Source: Elgaria multicarinata webbii
Taxonomy: Eukaryota; Chordata; Lepidosauria; Squamata; Anguidae
DNA: 64,000 nucleotides
NCBI RefSeq assembly: GCF_023053635.1
Contig: NC_086173.1
Span: forward strand, 145,547,197 to 145,611,196
Direction of reading: 5' to 3'
The notes beneath the pieces were generated by a model. The model ran no database searches, was not told the DNA's origin, and was given only the letters and a program-made list of their open reading frames with translations. The first letter of the stretch is position 1, and every line of letters begins with the position of its first letter. A program made the position numbers and the translations under genes. Positions 9,671-21,358 of this stretch are shown piece by piece.

Positions 9671-10646
9671 TAGGGTGACCATGTTTTGGAAACCAAAAAA
9701 GAGGACAACATGGTCGGCCCCAAGGGGGCGTGTCCAGCCTTGGTCACATGTCTGATTTTACAGCACACATTTAAGACAAATCTGTTCTACATAACATCTT
9801 AATGTTAAAATCACTAAAATAAAGAACAAGCGAGAGATTCAATGTATCTGAAATTAACTTCACTCACTCCTACTTTTGTAGGTTTTGCTGTACTTTGAAG
9901 CTTTTGCTATGCTTTGTGTGATACAGTCTCCCCTTCCCCAAATATCTTTTCTGACTGTGTCTTCACTCATTGCAAGCTGCTGTTGTTGTTAACAGGGTTT
10001 GCTACTGGCCGGCCGGATGGCTGGCTTTTTTCAATTTCAATTTTTTTAAAAAGCTTGTGTATAATTGTCACAAGTTTCTCTACTCTAACAGTAGGGTGGG
10101 TGTTGTGGCAGTTTACCTAAAGACTGGAGAACCCCTTAATGCCAAGGGCTGAAACTGCTCAATATGCAAAACCCCTAAGAGGAGGTTTGACAACCTGAGT
10201 TCGAAGGATATGGCTCCAGCAGTTTTAAAACACAATAATTTTAAAACTTTGAACTTTTAAAAAAACCCTTAAAAAAATGGATGAACAGATCTTATTCAAA
10301 CCTGGCATGGCTAAATCTCTCCTTAAGAGCTATCATGGTGCCAACTTTCAGCCCTTTATCTTTTAAAAATGTAATTTAAAAATAATAATTTTAAAACTTA
10401 AATTTTTAAAAAAATTCCTAAAAAATCAATGGATGAACGGATCTGTTTCAAATTTGGTATGACTAAAGCCCTTCCTAAGAGCTACCATCGTGCCAAGTTT
10501 CATGTCTTTATCTTAAAAAATGACAGAGTTATAAGCATTTTACTTAATTACCATTAGAACTGCTCTTTGGAAAAATCTGGATTTCCCCTCCCCCTCCCGG
10601 ATTTGTCCCCCAAAACCCGGAGAAATCCGGTCACATAGTCACCCTA
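9671..10646 (+). mobile_element. GGGTGACC-ended DNA transposon, 976 bp
   Basis: Begins TAGGGTGACCATG and ends CATAGTCACCCTA, flanked by a perfect 8-bp duplication GTAGTGAA (9663-9670 and 10647-10654), which suggests the hAT superfamily. No transposase frame. The right half contains a tandem repeat of about 162 bp (landmarks 10331 and 10493) around GCTAYCATGGTGCCAA. The same unit occurs in reverse in the element at 47217-49455. The left end is shared with the right end of 47132-49727. Confidence 0.8.
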
Positions 10647-10654
10647 GTAGTGAA

Positions 10655-12671
10655 AAGCCCAGGATCTAAGAGTTTGGCTATGCCTCATTTTTCATGTAAT
10701 GGTAAGAGGAAGGGGAGCTAGTTTGGGCCTAATCACATGTGGAATGCCTGAATAAATGTAATCTTATGTGTCAGTTTTCTCAGAGAAACTAGCAGAAGGG
10801 GAGTGAGTCTCCGCTCTCCGGCTGCTGTTGATCGATCATGAACGTCAAGCCTACAGTTAACATAACCAACAGCCTCTCCATGAGAAACTAGCAAAAGTGG
10901 GGAGTTTTCAGAGGTTGGTATGTCAACTCAAGAGGGTGGAATAGAAATGCCCTGTTTGGCATAGATTGTGTCCCTATCAATTAGATCATTAGGAAGTGTG
11001 TTTTGCAGCCCCACCCTTCCTTTAAAGGTGATGCCTAGGCTGGGAGCTATTGATGGGAACATCGCCTTTAATGTCCGTCTTTTATTGTGCATTGTATACT
11101 CTCTGTAACCCTTCCTGTTTGGGACTGTGAGAAACACTTCTCACACGGACATACTTTGTTTCACCGGCAATGTCTTATCTTGAAATCTGAATTGTCTGTT
11201 TGATCTGTAAATCATTAAGGGCTTTTCTACATAAGGATTTTAACCCTCTACTTTTGCAAGGTTTCTGCTTCCAGATTCTTTGTGGGATAAAGATCTTATT
11301 GTCTACACATTCCCCTCCTCCCACCAATTTTTTCCTTCTTCTCTGCCTTTTATATGTTCCATTACATAACGTCTAGGTGGTGCTGTGGTACAGCAGAATT
11401 GCTCAACTACACTAGGCTTTCATTCTGCCTTTCCCAGATATACCAGACTTTCCTTGATTAAAAATAAATAAATCAACAACACTAGAATGGTTGCAAAGAA
11501 TAGGAGAGGCCTGAAGGATGACAACGTTGTGTAAAGCACCTGCAAACTATCATGACTGAAGAATTACGAGTACAGAATAAATGCCTCATGTACAAAAGCT
11601 CTAAGAACCTGTCACTGAAGGTTTTGCTATACTTTTCATGGATCCTGAATTGCTATTTGCTATGGATTGTGTTGTCTTCTTCTTTGATAGCCCAGAATGT
11701 CTGCTGGTTTGAAATAATCCTGACTCTTGGACTTTTCTATGCCTTGACCCATGGAGATACCAAAGCAAGGAGATATCAAAGTGGAAGCTATGGTTGTTGA
11801 AATCTCTGCGTTTCTGGGACTACTCTGGATTTAGCCTTGAACCTATGTCTTGACTCTTAGATTTGATAGGCCTTGACCGATGTATCATGGAGGAACCAAT
11901 GAAGATTTCAAGGTTGGACTCAATCTCTCTGCATTGGATTTATCTAGGTCTTTTTCTGGAATCCTTGTCTTTAATTGCCTGGGCTGGATTAGTCTGAGAA
12001 TCATTCGAGGCCCTTGCCCTGTATTCTGAACTGTATAGATTGCAATGGAGAAACCAAATTGTATGGTTCTCTGACTGAATTACATTTTGAGCTTATAGCT
12101 AATTACTTTATGATTTCTGGAGTATTGCAACCATTTTGCTGTGAGAGCTAAGAAGCTTGTCTTTGAAACCTGATTTGTTAACAATAAAAATTCTCGCTGT
12201 TATTGGTGTTTTGTGTTAGTTTGCCAGGATTTGTTTATGCCAAGAGATAGGAATAGGGCACAACCATATGAAATCATTTTCAGCAGCAAGGGACTTCAGT
12301 GCTCTATAGACAACAGCTGTTTCCATGATCACTATTCACAAAAGAGCTCTGTGTGAACTCTTTACTTACTAATGCTTCCTGCTCCGCCCCCACCCCATTT
12401 CATCCCATAAAGATATTTGTAACGGTTGAATTCCATATGAATCCACCCATATCTAACCAATTACAAAGTTGCATGGAAATATTTCTCACTAGTTGCACAT
12501 TTCTGCTCCTTACTGCTGGTGTGGATTCCCTATTGTCTATTAAGATCCAAAGACTTTTTCTGTGCAAGTCTCTCATTGGGAGCAGTTATATTTCTGTTCA
12601 TTTACAACCTGTGTTCTTGGCTGAAGAAAACAATTACAGGGTGCATTTGTACTTTTAAGCACACTGGTATT
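10655..12671. other. no gene identified; 3' flank of zinc-finger gene
   Basis: About 2 kb 3' of the zinc-finger stop codon, so part may be its 3' UTR. 11690-12050 has imprecisely repeated wording (CTTGACYCATG, TTTGGACT-like) suggesting an old unclassified repeat. An 82-codon plus frame (11552-11800) is hydrophobic but has no known domain. Confidence 0.35.
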
Positions 12672-14461
12672 CTATAGCACCTGATGAATACTCTGGTGTA
12701 CGTTCTGCTGTGAGCCATCTCTAAACCTTCCCCTATAGATGGGGCATTCATAAGGCCTTTCTTCTGCATGAATTCTCTGATGTTTGTTAAGATCTGATTT
12801 ATTGGCAAAGTTCTTCCCACACTCAGGGCACATGTAATCTTTCTCCCCTGAGTGAGTAACCTGATGTTTAATAAGATTAGAACTGCAGGTGAAAGTTTTC
12901 TGACAGGTGAGGCATTTATACGGTTTTTCTCCAGTATGGATTCTCTGGTGCTTATTCAGACACGATTTGACACGGAATCTCTTCCCACAGCCCCCACATT
13001 CATAGGGTTTCTCTCCTGTGTGTATCCTGTAGTGTCCATGTAGGTGGGATTTGATGCTAAATCTTTTCCCACAATCAGGGCAGCCATAAGGCTTCTCTCC
13101 TGTATGGACTCGCAAATGAACATTGAGGTTGGATTGCTGGTCAAAGCATTTGCCACATTCAGCACAGGGATACGGTTTCTCTCCAGTGTGGACCCTTTGG
13201 TGTTTAATTAGGTTTGAACGCCGATCAAAACTCTTCCCACACTCAGAGCAGGCATGATTTCTTTTTGCCACAGCAAGTTCAATTTCAGACCTGCTTCTCA
13301 TAATTTTAATGGCATTTCCTTTTTGGGGAGCTGCATAGTTCTGCGTCAGGTCTGGTAATATTGCCGGAGGTCCTACTGATTTGATCTCAATTGCTTTGGA
13401 CAGCTTGGGATCTCCCGCATGGATTCTCTGGTGCTTATTCAGGCATGATTTCACACGGAATCTTTTTCCACAGCCCCCACATTCATAGGGTTTCTCTCCT
13501 GTGTGGATCCTGTAGTGTCCATGTAGATGTGATTTGATGCTAAATCTTTTCCCACAGTCAGGGCAGCCATAAGGCTTCTCTCCTGTATGGATTCGCAAAT
13601 GGACAGTGAGGCTGGATTGCTGTCCGAAGCATTTTCCGCATTCGGTACACGAATAGGGCTTCTCTCCAGTGTGGATCCGCTGATGTTTAATTAGGTTTGT
13701 ACGCCGATCAAAACTTTTTCCGCACTCAGAGCAGGCATGATTTCTTTTTGACACAGTGATTCCTATTCGGGGCCGGTTTCTCATCATTTTAACAAAATTT
13801 CCTTTTTGGAGAGCTGCATAGCCCTGCATCACCTCTGGTAATATTACCTGAGGTCCTATTGATTTGATCTCAATTTCTTTGGACAGCTTGGGATCTCCTG
13901 CATGGATTCTCTGGTGCTTATTCAGGCACGATTTGACACGGAATCTCTTCCCACAGCCCCCACATTCATAGGGTTTCTCTCCTGTGTGGATCCTGTAGTG
14001 TCCGTGGAGGTGGGATTTGATGCTAAATCTTTTCCCACAGTCAGGGCAGCCATAAGGCTTCTCTCCTGTATGGACTCTCAAATGAACATTGAGGTTGGAT
14101 TGCTGGTCGAAGCATTTGCCACATTCGGCACAGGGATATGGTTTCTCTCCAGTGTGGATCCTCTGGTGTTTAATTAGGTTTGAACGCCGATCAAAACTTT
14201 TTCCACACTCAGAGCAGGCATAATTTCTTTTTGACACAGTGATTCCAATTTGAGGCGTGTCTCTCATCATTTTTCTGGGAGCTGCACAGCCCTGTGTCAG
14301 CTCTGGTAATATAGCCTGTGGTCTTACTGATTTGATGTCAAGCACTTCAGACATCTCAGAAGCAAAGAAGATATCCCACCACAGCGCCTCGTGCAGTTGG
14401 TCTGCTGCGAGTTCTTCCTGCCGAGGTTTCTTCCTCACATCCATAACTTCAGACCCATGAC
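12672..14461 (-). CDS. zinc-finger exon (exon 4) of a SCAN-KRAB-C2H2 gene
   Basis: Terminal coding exon of a nuclear DNA-binding protein. The acceptor TTTGTTCCTGCAG ends at 14462; the exon is entered in phase 1, codes [13 protein letters not shown]..., and stops at TAG 12672-12674. About 596 codons hold 14 intact C2H2 fingers and a fifteenth degenerate one (CPIY, second cysteine lost). Fingers 1-4, 5-8 and 9-12 form three near-identical blocks with a 161-residue (483-bp) period, separated by 54-residue spacers related to [17 protein letters not shown]. Within a block the predicted base-contact residues (-1,2,3,6) are RSNK, QSNV, ISHG and VSCK. Fingers 13 and 14 follow by TGEKP-type linkers. 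The frame is open. A longer reading from ATG 14507 would cross the splice site and is not favoured. Confidence 0.9.
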
Positions 14462-14756
14462 CTGCAGGAACAAAGACAATGGAAGTTGGCCAAAGTGGTG
14501 GAGGCAAAAAGTGGCAAGAGATGAGACAAGCAGGGTGTGGGTGGGGTGTGGCTTCAAGTCAGGTAGGAAAGTACTGGGTAGTAGCTGGATCTAGAAACTG
14601 CCTTCCCCAGATGGAAGGGCTTCTTCCATCCATGGGAGGTTCCGGATCCAGTGGATAAATTCTGCTGGTGGAATGGAAGAGGACAGTCTTCATGGATTCC
14701 CCCTCCTGCTATAATCTACCAAATCTGCTGCAGAGGATTGGGGGGACTCTCTAGAA

Positions 14757-15059
14757 GAGGGGTGGTCAACTTTGGAAGGTCTGGGAACCATTTTTGACCC
14801 CTGGGACTCCTCCTCCACCTTCCCCCTACGGCGCTGATTTTTTTTAAAAAATGGTGTCCTAAGTAGTAAGAAGCACAAAAAAGGTCAAAATTAGTTTGTT
14901 TCAAAGCTATTTTTTATCCTTTTGGTGATCTGTAGAGAGAGCACCCAAAGGGTGAAAAAGACATTAAAATTGCCACTCTGGATGCATTTTGTTTTGTTTT
15001 AAAACAATTGTTTGGGGGGGCCTGCATGTGGTCTGCAGGCCATAAGTTGTCCATGCCTG
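14757..15059. mobile_element. hAT-like MITE, GGGCAACTTGTGG-ended family
   Basis: GAGGGGTGGTCAAC at the left and AAGTTGTCCATGCCTG at the right, flanked by a perfect 8-bp duplication CTCTAGAA (14749-14756, 15060-15067). Lies in intron 3 of the zinc-finger gene. No coding capacity. Confidence 0.75.
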
Positions 15060-15070
15060 CTCTAGAACAA

Positions 15071-15117
15071 TGATATATATATATATATGTGTGTGTGTGA
15101 GTGTGAGTGTGTGTGCG
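15071..15117 (+). repeat. (AT)n(TG)n microsatellite
   Basis: About seven AT units run into imperfect TG/GAGTG units. Confidence 0.85.
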
Positions 15118-15120
15118 TGC

Positions 15121-15815
15121 TAGGACAACAAAAGGAGTGGGAATTGGTAAAAATTTCCTCCACCCCTTTATGGAACAGGAGTGTTCTGAGGAGTTCATCA
15201 GTGAATACTTCTGCCAATGGAAAAGAAGCTGAACCAACCTGTGGATTATCTGATGCGAAGTTATCCTGATTAGGAGAACATGTGCCACAAGTAGTGGCCC
15301 AGGCCTCAAGACTTTTGGGGGTGGGGGCATATCCATACAGCAGGAGCAAGGCCTGCAAGGCTGGGCTATGGTCTGGAACAGCTAGAGAAATGGTTTCAAA
15401 CTGTGTCTCAGGACTTGCTGGCAGTCAGCCATTCATCAGGGGAAAATCAGCAGTAATTTTTGATGTACTTCTCTGATTAGTTCTAAAGAGTTAGATCTCT
15501 AATGGATCTTCCATTAATAAAACATGACTCCCATATGTATTGCTGTGCAAATAGTCTATTATTTTCCTTAGGAGGCCCTGTACTACCTTTAAAAAGGAGT
15601 GACACCTTCTACCACACAACTGTGGGAACTGTAAAGTCAGCCCAATTAAATCTTCAGGGAGCATACAGCAGCCTGGTATGTCAACTGCCCTGTATAATAT
15701 ATACATCTTTTTTGTCTATACCTAAAACAACATTTATAGCAACCTATGTGAGGTCCTTTTGCCCCTGCATGTATATTATGTAATTTGTTCTTTTTGCATA
15801 TTTTATTTTAGCACT
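15121..15815. other. intronic sequence, nothing assigned
   Basis: Part of intron 3 of the zinc-finger gene. Short frames on both strands with no recognisable content. Confidence 0.4.
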
Positions 15816-15854
15816 GGCCACTGACGAAGACTTCGTGTTGAAACACGTTTGGCC
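15816..15854 (+). other. CTGACGA...GAAAC hairpin, hammerhead-like motif
   Basis: GGCCA (15816-15820) pairs with TGGCC (15850-15854) around CTGACGA (15821-15827) and GAAAC (15840-15844). CGTGT-TGAA-ACACG (15834-15847) forms an inner hairpin. CTGANGA plus GAAA is the hammerhead core, and such motifs are known in Penelope-like retroelements, but the intervening bases do not form a proper stem II. Possibly a decayed element end. Lies in intron 3. Confidence 0.25.
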
Positions 15855-16284
15855 TGTTCATTTTATGTTGTTTCTGTCGGATATTTGTTCCTGTGCAACA
15901 TGTTATTGCACTCTTAATGCAATACTATGTTAATTTTAATTTTATTCTTGTACATTAAATATTGCTGCTTTATTGTATATATCCTTAACTTTTTGTTTAG
16001 TATCACCTTTCCATGCAACACAGCTTGCTGCTTCTGATCGTCCTCTACAGAGCAGCCACAGGGAAACGTAGATTTGCACTCTCATATATTGGAGCAACAG
16101 TGAGGCCAGTTCTGCACTTCTATCTGCTCCTTGGCTCTACAGATTAGAGGCAAAACCACACCAAGGCATGGGAGGCTCCACTAGAATTGTTTAAAAGCTT
16201 GTTTAAAACGTTTTCATTTTGTATGCTGCCTAGGGTATTCTGTAATAGATGATGATGATGAAAATAATAACAACAATAACAACA

Positions 16285-16405
16285 ACAACATAATGCTGCA
16301 TAATGTTTATAAACTAGTTTGTATTTTTGTGTGTGAATTGTTATGAACTGCCCAGAGAGCCTCCGCCATAGGGCATTACAGAAATGAAATAACAACAACA
16401 ACAGT
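16285..16405 (+). mobile_element. L2-type LINE 3' tail
   Basis: GAACTGCCCAGAGAGCCTCCG followed by AAATAACAACAACA. The preceding (GAT)n/(AAC)n at 16250-16290 adds simple repeat. Confidence 0.5.
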
Positions 16406-16518
16406 GATGGAGGAACCTGCTGGACCTTAGCTTAACTCTCTCCCTGCCACCCCACCCCTTCCTGGAGCAGCCACCTTCTATTTGCATTCCAAAAGGGTTC
16501 ATTGATCCAACACCTCAC

Positions 16519-16644
16519 CTGCAGAAGGACCTCTTGCGCTCTTCTCCTCCTCAGACTCCTGAATCTTTTCCTCTTGTTCCATCTGTAACATTGCGTCAGA
16601 TTCAGGCTTATGGAAAATCTTGTCTGGATTTGGAGGTGGAAATT
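16519..16644 (-). CDS. KRAB-B-like exon (exon 3) of the SCAN-KRAB-C2H2 gene
   Basis: A 126-nt exon. The acceptor TTCCCCCCTGTAACCCAG lies just upstream (16645-16662) and the donor is CTGCAG|GTGAGG at 16519/16518. Entered and left in phase 1, it joins KRAB-A to the finger exon without a frame change. The peptide EFPPPNPDKIFHKPESDAMLQ..., ending SARGPSAG, follows the pattern of the exon after KRAB-A in many zinc-finger genes (FPIPKPDVISQLEQGEEPW...), which includes a weak B box. It is divergent: the usual W/P end is replaced by an acidic run EEEKSAR. Identified mainly from phase, position and the F-P-x-P-x-P-D opening. Confidence 0.8.
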
Positions 16645-17441
16645 CTGGGTTACAGGGGGGAAAAGTGAGATCAGAGGGGCTTAGAAAATGCATATTGGAA
16701 ACAACCTCATGCAGATAAGACTTTATTATTTGATGATCCATCAAACTTTGTCTTGAGCGGTGGCCAGCCAGAGGTTCCTTGGCTGACTTTAATCTGGTCC
16801 ATTTTTGTGGCATGTAAAGCAATGGCAATGTGGCCACACAAACTGATTGGGGACTTCTTCTTCTTTTAATTAACCTGAAGTCAGAGGAAGGGAATGAAAG
16901 GTAAAGAATGCCTTTGCCCATCATGGAAAAAACAATGGGACCTAGTTTATATAGTGTTTTGCTTTATTCTCCCCCAATGTAATAACTCCTTAGAGTAAAA
17001 CAGCTTTACCAAGTACACTCAGCCTAGTACTTTAAAACAGCCTTGTGGAAGATGTCCCTGAAAGCAAGAGGCATCATCAGAAAACATTGGCCATTTGCGA
17101 GATCCTTTGTAGACAGGTACTTTGGAACCACAGGAGACTTTAATTATTTAATGCATTTATGTCTCATGGCACAGGGTGTGTGGATTACTGGGACAGATGA
17201 TAGTATCTCTCCCACTTGTTTACAATCCGCAGAGGAAGAGGGAGTCAGCAGTGCCGTCAGGGCAGGACTTAAGAACATAGAACATGGCCAGTCACCATTG
17301 GTAGCTTTATCCTCCCATGAGAATAAGCAGAACTTTGCAGCAGAGGTCCAGGGACCCACTAAGCAGAATGAGCAGGAAGGGCTTCAAAAGCACCAGGGCT
17401 GACTTATCACATTTTGAAAGAAGTGAAGTAATGCATATAAC

Positions 17442-17582
17442 CAGTGGAGGCTGGTGGCTCCAATGTCAGTGGGGCGGTCTGTCCGGTCCGAGTTTCAGTC
17501 AGAACTCTAAATGATGGTGCCTTGACTGAAATCCGGACTGGATTCACTTCCCCACTGACATCAGAGCCACCAGCCTCCATTG
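17442..17582. mobile_element. 141-bp hAT-like MITE, CAGTGGAGGCTGGTGG ends
   Basis: CAGTGGAGGCTGGTGGCTCC at 17442 and the complementary GCCACCAGCCTCCATTG ending 17582 form long inverted ends. The 8-bp flanks CATATAAC (17434-17441) and CACATAAC (17583-17590) differ by one base. Intron 2 of the zinc-finger gene. Confidence 0.8.
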
Positions 17583-17642
17583 CACATAACCATCTAAAGC
17601 CCCCTGACCCTGCATCCTGTAAGACTATTAACTCCAGAGCTT

Positions 17643-18351
17643 AAGGGTGTTTCCAGACAGTGGGCTCCTAGTGCTACCCGTGAGAAAGCATTGTGAAGCT
17701 CTTCTGCCTTTTCTTTCTTAATGGATTATCTGTAGTAAGAGAGCGTTATCACACCAGGGTTATACTGTGCAATCACTGCGAACTGCGTGCAAAGGACTCT
17801 GAAGTTTTCCATCTTATAATCTGCTTTGACTGTGAAGTACTCCCATGCAGCCTGCTTTAATTGTGCTATAAAGGGAAAAGCCTCGCTGTATTTAGCCACT
17901 ATCTTCCGAGTGGCCACTGGGGCGCAGGAGCAGGATTTGGAAAAAAAATTAAACAAATGCTTACATCTGCGTAAGCTTTAAAGATAGAAACATCAAAATT
18001 GGCACAGTAATAGATATTAAGGAGAGCTTTAAACATACCAAATTTGAATAAGATTGGGTCAGCCGTTGATTTTTTTGATTTTTTTTTTTACATTTCCCCC
18101 CTTAAACCCTCTTCCTGATATGCAAAGTGCTGCCGCCTGGGGTACAACAACAACAACAAGAGCTAAACGCTGTAGGGGATAATTCGAAGGAAACCGGTAC
18201 ATTGGATGAAGCTCAGAGAAAAGATGGAAGAAACAGCAGGGAAACATTGCAGGGTTATAAGATGAGGACAACAATGTCTTAAGCCCACAGTAAAATTCTG
18301 TGAATGAGGGAGGGCGATGGCACGATAAAAAGCTTTGTCTGGAAGCACCCC
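17643..18351. mobile_element. non-autonomous transposon, GGGTGTTTCCAGAC ends
   Basis: AAGGGTGTTTCCAGAC at the left end and GTCTGGAAGCACCC at the right end are inverted matches. Related ends occur near 37318 (GGGTGATTCCAGACAG) and in partial form near 31374. No coding capacity. Target duplication not clear. Confidence 0.5.
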
Positions 18352-18582
18352 AAAATTACGTAATTGCAGTACTGGAGGATGGTACTAATGGCACATAATT
18401 ACCAACTCCCTTCCTGACACTATCTTTGTTTCTAAGGCTGTATTTATGTTACAGGGGTGGTTCTAGCACTTCACAGATGAAGGGAGAGGAATGTTGGACA
18501 GATATGAATAATAACAGGTAGAGCATGAATTGGACTCTGCACCAAACATGTGTTAAATCTGCAGTGCATAGATAGTCCAAGG

Positions 18583-19201
18583 TAGGGGTGGGCAACTTTT
18601 GGTGGTGCGGTGGCCATTTTTGCCCCCTTGCAGGCCTCACTCCATAGGGCACAGCTAAAAAATCAAATCAAAATTAGGTTTCAGGTTTTATGGGAGAAAT
18701 GGCAGTTTTAGCTCTACAGAAGGCTAAAAGGGTCAAATTAAGCCTCAGAGCAAGCTAAATTTGACCCATTTATTTATTTACAATATTTGTATACCATTAC
18801 ATATTAAAAACAGATTCCACAGTGATGAACATGAGAAGTAAAAAGATAAAAAGAATGAAAACATTATTAAAATTTTTCTTTTAAAAAGAGAAAACCAATA
18901 AAACTATGGCTGGTTAGTTAAGGAATGCTTCCTGGGAAAGAGTTGTTTTCAGGAGGTGCCAAAAGCAGCACAGCACTGGAACCTGCCTGACCTCCAGGGC
19001 CAGGGAGTTCCAAAGAAAGGGAGCCACCACACTAAAGGCTCTTCTCTGGGTGGATTCCAGTCAGGTCCATGTGGAACCACCAGAAGCATAATCATTTAGC
19101 GCTCTGTAGTGCCAGAACTGCCATTGCATCCTCACCCCTGCCCCTAAAAAAAAATTCCCTTTTTTTGCTCACTACCAAATTCAGTATGTTGCCTATCCCT
19201 G
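18583..19201. mobile_element. hAT-like element with an L2 insertion
   Basis: TAGGGGTGGGCAACTTTTGG at the left and GTTGCCTATCCCTG at the right. Flanks GTCCAAGG (18575-18582) and GTCTAAGG (19202-19209) match 7 of 8. A minus-oriented L2-type LINE 3' end (about 18767-19090, with a TTTATTTATTT tail) sits inside. Confidence 0.75.
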
Positions 19202-19209
19202 GTCTAAGG

Positions 19210-19308
19210 CAAGCGTGGGGAAGTTGTGACCCTCCAGATATTATAGGGTTCCAACTCCCATCATCCCCAGCCAGCATGATGATGGGGTGACAGGATCCCC
19301 AGCTCCTG
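19210..19308. mobile_element. 99-bp hAT-like MITE in the same target site
   Basis: CAAGCGTGGGGAAGTTGTGACCCTCCAG... to ...CCCCAGCTCCTG, flanked by perfect GTCTAAGG copies (19202-19209, 19309-19316). The left copy is also the right flank of the element at 18583-19201. Confidence 0.7.
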
Positions 19309-19794
19309 GTCTAAGGGGATACTCCTTTAATTCCTATTGGCAACCGTACCATTTATTAAAAAGAAAATCTTGATGTGGTGAGGTTGAAAATGAGAAAAGC
19401 AGGTAGATAAGGAGGGAGTGCTTACAAAACATTTGATCTGCAGTCCAAACTCAACTTAAGGTTCTCAAATAACATTATAGAAACTCTAGCCAACTGTACA
19501 TTGTATTATAGCACTGTACAGGCAGGCGATTCAAAACTGTTCTTATTAAATCATAAAAATAGACTGTTTAATTGTCAGGATCAGGCCCCGTCTCCCTAGC
19601 GTGTATCCCAAATCAGACTCAGACTCAGAACCAGAAGAAGGAGAAGAAGAAGAAGACCACCAGCCAAGACAGGAAGCGAGGGAAGGAAATTATCCAAGAC
19701 TCTCCAGGAGTCAAAGAGGAATCTTCTCAGGAGCTTTATTGGACAGGAGGCCCAGGCAGAACTCTAAGGGAGCTATCCAAAATGCTGAAATATT

Positions 19795-19896
19795 TACTAT
19801 ATTTCATCTACCATCACCTACTATCAAATTCTTTTTTAATTGGAGATGCCAGGGATTGAACCTGGCATGTGCTCTCCTACTGAGCTATAGTCTCTC
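19795..19896 (-). repeat. tRNA-derived SINE, truncated
   Basis: The minus strand reads ACTATAGCTCAGTAGGAGAGC (A box) and CCAGGTTCAATCCCTGG (B box and T arm), then a non-tRNA body (TAGTAGGTGATGG). The anticodon arm is collapsed, so it is not a tRNA gene. Confidence 0.65.
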
Positions 19897-20130
19897 AACT
19901 CAGTCAAACGCTTTAAAACAAAGTAAATTTAGCTTCATGTTCAGTGTGGAGAGAGATTCTGATCCGGAAATGGGAATGAAATCTGACAGAACAGCCGTGC
20001 TCATTTCTAGACTAAGTATTTATTCATGCAATACTTTGTGTGTTGTTTTCAGACAGTGCTTGCTGACTTCCAGCTGTGCTGCTATAGGCTGAGTCAACTG
20101 TGTGCATATGGGCGTTGTGTGGTGAAATCA

Positions 20131-20427
<297 letters not shown>

Positions 20428-20478
20428 CTAGCAGATGAAAGAGGGGAAAACCCAAAATTAATACATTTGACCTGGCTA

Positions 20479-20655
20479 CTTTGATTACTGCTTAGTTTTA
20501 TACTGCTTGTGCTTTTATACTGTACTTTTATCTTGTGTTTTTATACTGCGGTTTGTTTTATAACTTGAATTGTACTTTATGGTTTTAGTCTATGTGAACC
20601 ACCCAAAGAGCTTTGGCTATTGGGCAGTAAAGAAATGTAATAAATAAATAAATGA
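20479..20655 (+). mobile_element. L2-type LINE 3' end
   Basis: TTTTATACTG-rich 3' UTR, GTGAACCACCCAAAGAGCTTTGG, and an (AATAAAT)n tail ending at 20655. In intron 1. Confidence 0.7.
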
Positions 20656-20903
20656 TGGTTGTGTTGTCCTGTTGAACCTTGATTACTCATTCAGCCTCAA
20701 CAATGGTGTTGCTGAAATAAAAGATTTCTTAGGCAGGGCTACGAACATAAGAAGAGTCATGCTTAATGAGATCAAAGCCGAATTTAATCCAATATTCTGT
20801 TCAACACAGAGACCAAATGGATGCCAATGGGAAGTCTGCAATAGCAGTCTAACATTTGGGTTCTCTCCCCAGCAATTTGTATACAGAGTCATGTTGCCTC
20901 TGA

Positions 20904-21221
20904 TATTTATTTATTTATTACATTTATATACTGCCCTATAGCCGAAGCTCTCTGGGCAGTTTACAAAGATTAAAACATGGAACATTAAAAACAAATATAC
21001 AAAATTTAAAACCATAAAAAGCATAAAACCCGATTACATACAATACCCATCATTACTGGGTCAGTTAAAAACTCAACACATGCTGTTAAATGCCTGGGAG
21101 AAGAGAAAAGACTTGACCTGGTGCCGAAAAGATAACAATGCTGGTGACAGGCAAGCCTCGTCAGGGAAATCATTCCATAATTGGGGGGCCACCACTGAAA
21201 AGGCCCTCTCCCTTTGGAGGT
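20904..21221 (-). mobile_element. L2-type LINE 3' end, nested in CR1
   Basis: TTTATTTATTTATTACATTT tail at 20905, then CTGCCCTATAGCCGAAGCTC. The minus frame reads ERAFSVVAPQLWNDFPDEA...FRHQVKSFLFSQAFN, the C-terminus of L2-type ORF2. Confidence 0.8.
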
Positions 21222-21358
21222 AATATATTAAAGGTAATATATAACCATCATGACTATTAGCCACTGATAAGCCTTAGCCTCCCTGAATTTGTCCAGTCTC
21301 CTTTTAAAGGCATCGAAGTTGGTATCCATCACTATTTTATGAAGTTACTCCCTTTTAT

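Noticed and set aside
19839-19895. tRNA gene
   Set aside because: A and B boxes are present but the anticodon arm is collapsed and a SINE body follows.
19572-20092. Acidic frame (SDSDSEPEEGEEEED) of 163 codons
   Set aside because: Low-complexity GAA-rich start running into a SINE; no conserved domain or gene structure.
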